Below are positions 6,583 through 7,187 of a DNA stretch of 7,187 nt, piece after piece (position 1 is the first letter of the stretch; every line of letters begins with the position of its first letter). The notes beneath the pieces are model-generated. The model saw only the letters and a list, made by a program, of their open reading frames with translations, ran no database searches and was not told the origin of the DNA. The translations under genes were made by a program, and so were the position numbers. The stretch is from Thermoplasmata archaeon (GTDB lineage Archaea; Thermoplasmatota; Thermoplasmata; Lutacidiplasmatales; UBA184): positions 1 to 7,187 of the forward strand of contig JAKAPG010000083.1 in assembly GCA_021823085.1 (NCBI GenBank), written 5' to 3'.

Positions 6583-6952
6583 TGCGGAAACCGACCTTCG
6601 AGCCTCTGGCCATCGATCAACTACGTCCGCACGAAGCGGTCGAGATGTTGACACCGAACACCTGCAGGAGGGAGCGCCCACGGGAGCATTCTGGGCCATA
6701 TGGGAACACCTCTCCCAGTACTGCCACCCGGGCATATTCCCCTGGTCAATCAACAGGGTGGAGGTGCTTGAGGGAGGGCGCCATTCGCCGTCACAGGAGG
6801 ACCGGACAATTCTGAAACGCATGACCTTGGACAGGTTCGTCCAACCGATGTGGGAGTGGGTGCACACGTTTCCAGGTCACACGAATGAGAAGTTGGCTGC
6901 GCTCGAATCTGAGATCGAGCAAGAAGCGGAGGCACTCGGAGGCAAGCCCTAG
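6582..6952 (+). pseudogene. Unrecognised small protein gene, apparently frameshifted
   Basis: Directly after hcrB, ATG 6582 (or 6579) overlaps the hcrB stop as TGATG, like the two previous junctions. It opens a frame reading MRKPTFEPLAIDQLRPHEAVEML. From about 6656 this frame becomes implausible, while the frame two bases further on reads EHLQEGAPTGAFWAIWEHL and continues to a stop at 6950-6952. That second frame is rich in Trp, Phe and His, for example FVQPMWEWVHTF, and ends in an acidic helix. It has no ATG, GTG or TTG before GTG 6758. One missing base at about 6651-6656 would join the halves into a protein of about 123 residues (…EMLTPEHLQEG…). It may be a real mutation, a sequencing error or, less likely, a shorter separate gene from 6758. 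I do not recognise the family. No signal peptide or membrane segment is seen. Confidence 0.45.
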
Positions 6953-7073
6953 CCACCTCCGTCGGAAGGGCTGAGGCGAAGGCGCGCGCTGCCGTGAGCG
7001 ACGGTGACGCGGTGGCAGTGAAGGCTGAGATCGGGGCTGCCGTCCGCGAATGGGGATGGCGGGAGGGCGCTCG

Positions 7074-7187
7074 TCAGGTTGACTGCTGCTCGGGTCCGCC
7101 CGCTGCCAACTTCTCCAACTTCCCCGACCGACCGAGCGATATCTGCGGCTTGCCCTGGTAGTCCTTGACCCAGCCCTCGGTGACTCG
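7074..7187 (-). CDS. OB-fold (archaeal RPA/SSB-like) protein, C-terminal end, partial
   Basis: The right edge of the window, read on the minus strand, gives 37 residues followed by TGA at 7076-7074. The readable core is VTEGWVKDYQGKPQISLGR, then SGKLEKL and a short polar tail. The pattern 'G-W-V-K-x-Y-x-G-x-x-Q-hydrophobic-S-hydrophobic-G-R-x-G-K-hydrophobic' is typical of the last strands of OB-fold single-strand nucleic-acid-binding domains, as in archaeal replication protein A and its small relatives. The protein begins outside the window, so its length, domain number and exact role cannot be seen. It converges on the operon and ends about 120 bases from the damaged small gene. No clear terminator (for example a T-tract) was found in that gap. 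Confidence 0.6.
   Translation of the reverse strand, partial: RVTEGWVKDYQGKPQISLGRSGKLEKLAAGGPEQQST

Noticed and set aside
6987..7018. Possible terminator hairpin (CTGCC...GGCAG) between the operon and the convergent gene
   Set aside because: The stem is five pairs around a long unpaired interior, with no T-rich sequence on either strand.
6913..7143. Plus-strand open frame with a protein-like stretch near 6970-7070 (possible GTG start at 6994)
   Set aside because: It has no Shine-Dalgarno, begins inside the preceding gene's tail and continues antisense through the OB-fold C-terminus. The acidic/Ala-rich stretch is suggestive but not enough to call a gene.

Overview
The window is high-GC DNA, roughly two-thirds G+C by eye. 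It carries a complete, tightly packed operon for a molybdenum hydroxylase of the 4-hydroxybenzoyl-CoA reductase type. Upstream lies a broken IS66-family transposase. Downstream lie a damaged small gene and the tail of an OB-fold gene on the opposite strand.

Host. Three things point towards a GC-rich archaeon, with Thermoplasmatota as a guess only. First, the operon is preceded by TATATAAAAG (1297-1306), placed like an archaeal TATA box, and I see no bacterial -35/-10 pair there. Second, the minus-strand tail at the right edge resembles archaeal RPA/SSB-like OB-fold proteins. Third, good GGAGGTG-type Shine-Dalgarno sequences precede internal genes. None is decisive, and a high-GC bacterium is not excluded.

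Layout, left to right. Positions 1-186 hold nothing I recognise. Positions 187-1015 are the N-terminal half of an IS66 transposase, broken by one extra G in the G5 run at 436-440 and lacking the rest of its catalytic domain. Positions 1016-1337 are a gene-free gap with several small hairpins, ending in the TATA-like promoter. Positions 1338-6582 are five plus-strand genes that all overlap end to start: a MocA/MobA-like nucleotidyltransferase, an XdhC/CoxI maturation protein, the [2Fe-2S] subunit (GTG start at 2781), the molybdopterin subunit (start 3254) and the FAD subunit (start 5593). Positions 6582-6952 hold an unrecognised small gene that reads well only if one base is missing near 6651-6656. 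Positions 7074-7187 are the C-terminus of a convergent minus-strand OB-fold protein.

How they work together. The first two genes would finish the cofactor: attachment of a nucleotide to molybdopterin, then sulfuration and insertion. The last three are the enzyme. Electrons pass between the molybdenum site (large subunit), two [2Fe-2S] clusters (small subunit), FAD and, unusually, a further [4Fe-4S] cluster. The FAD subunit contains a cysteine loop (C118, C134, C142, C151, spaced 16/8/9). This loop is the hallmark of 4-hydroxybenzoyl-CoA reductase, which removes a phenolic hydroxyl in anaerobic aromatic degradation. The actual substrate cannot be read from the sequence, because no CoA ligase or ring reductase lies in the window.
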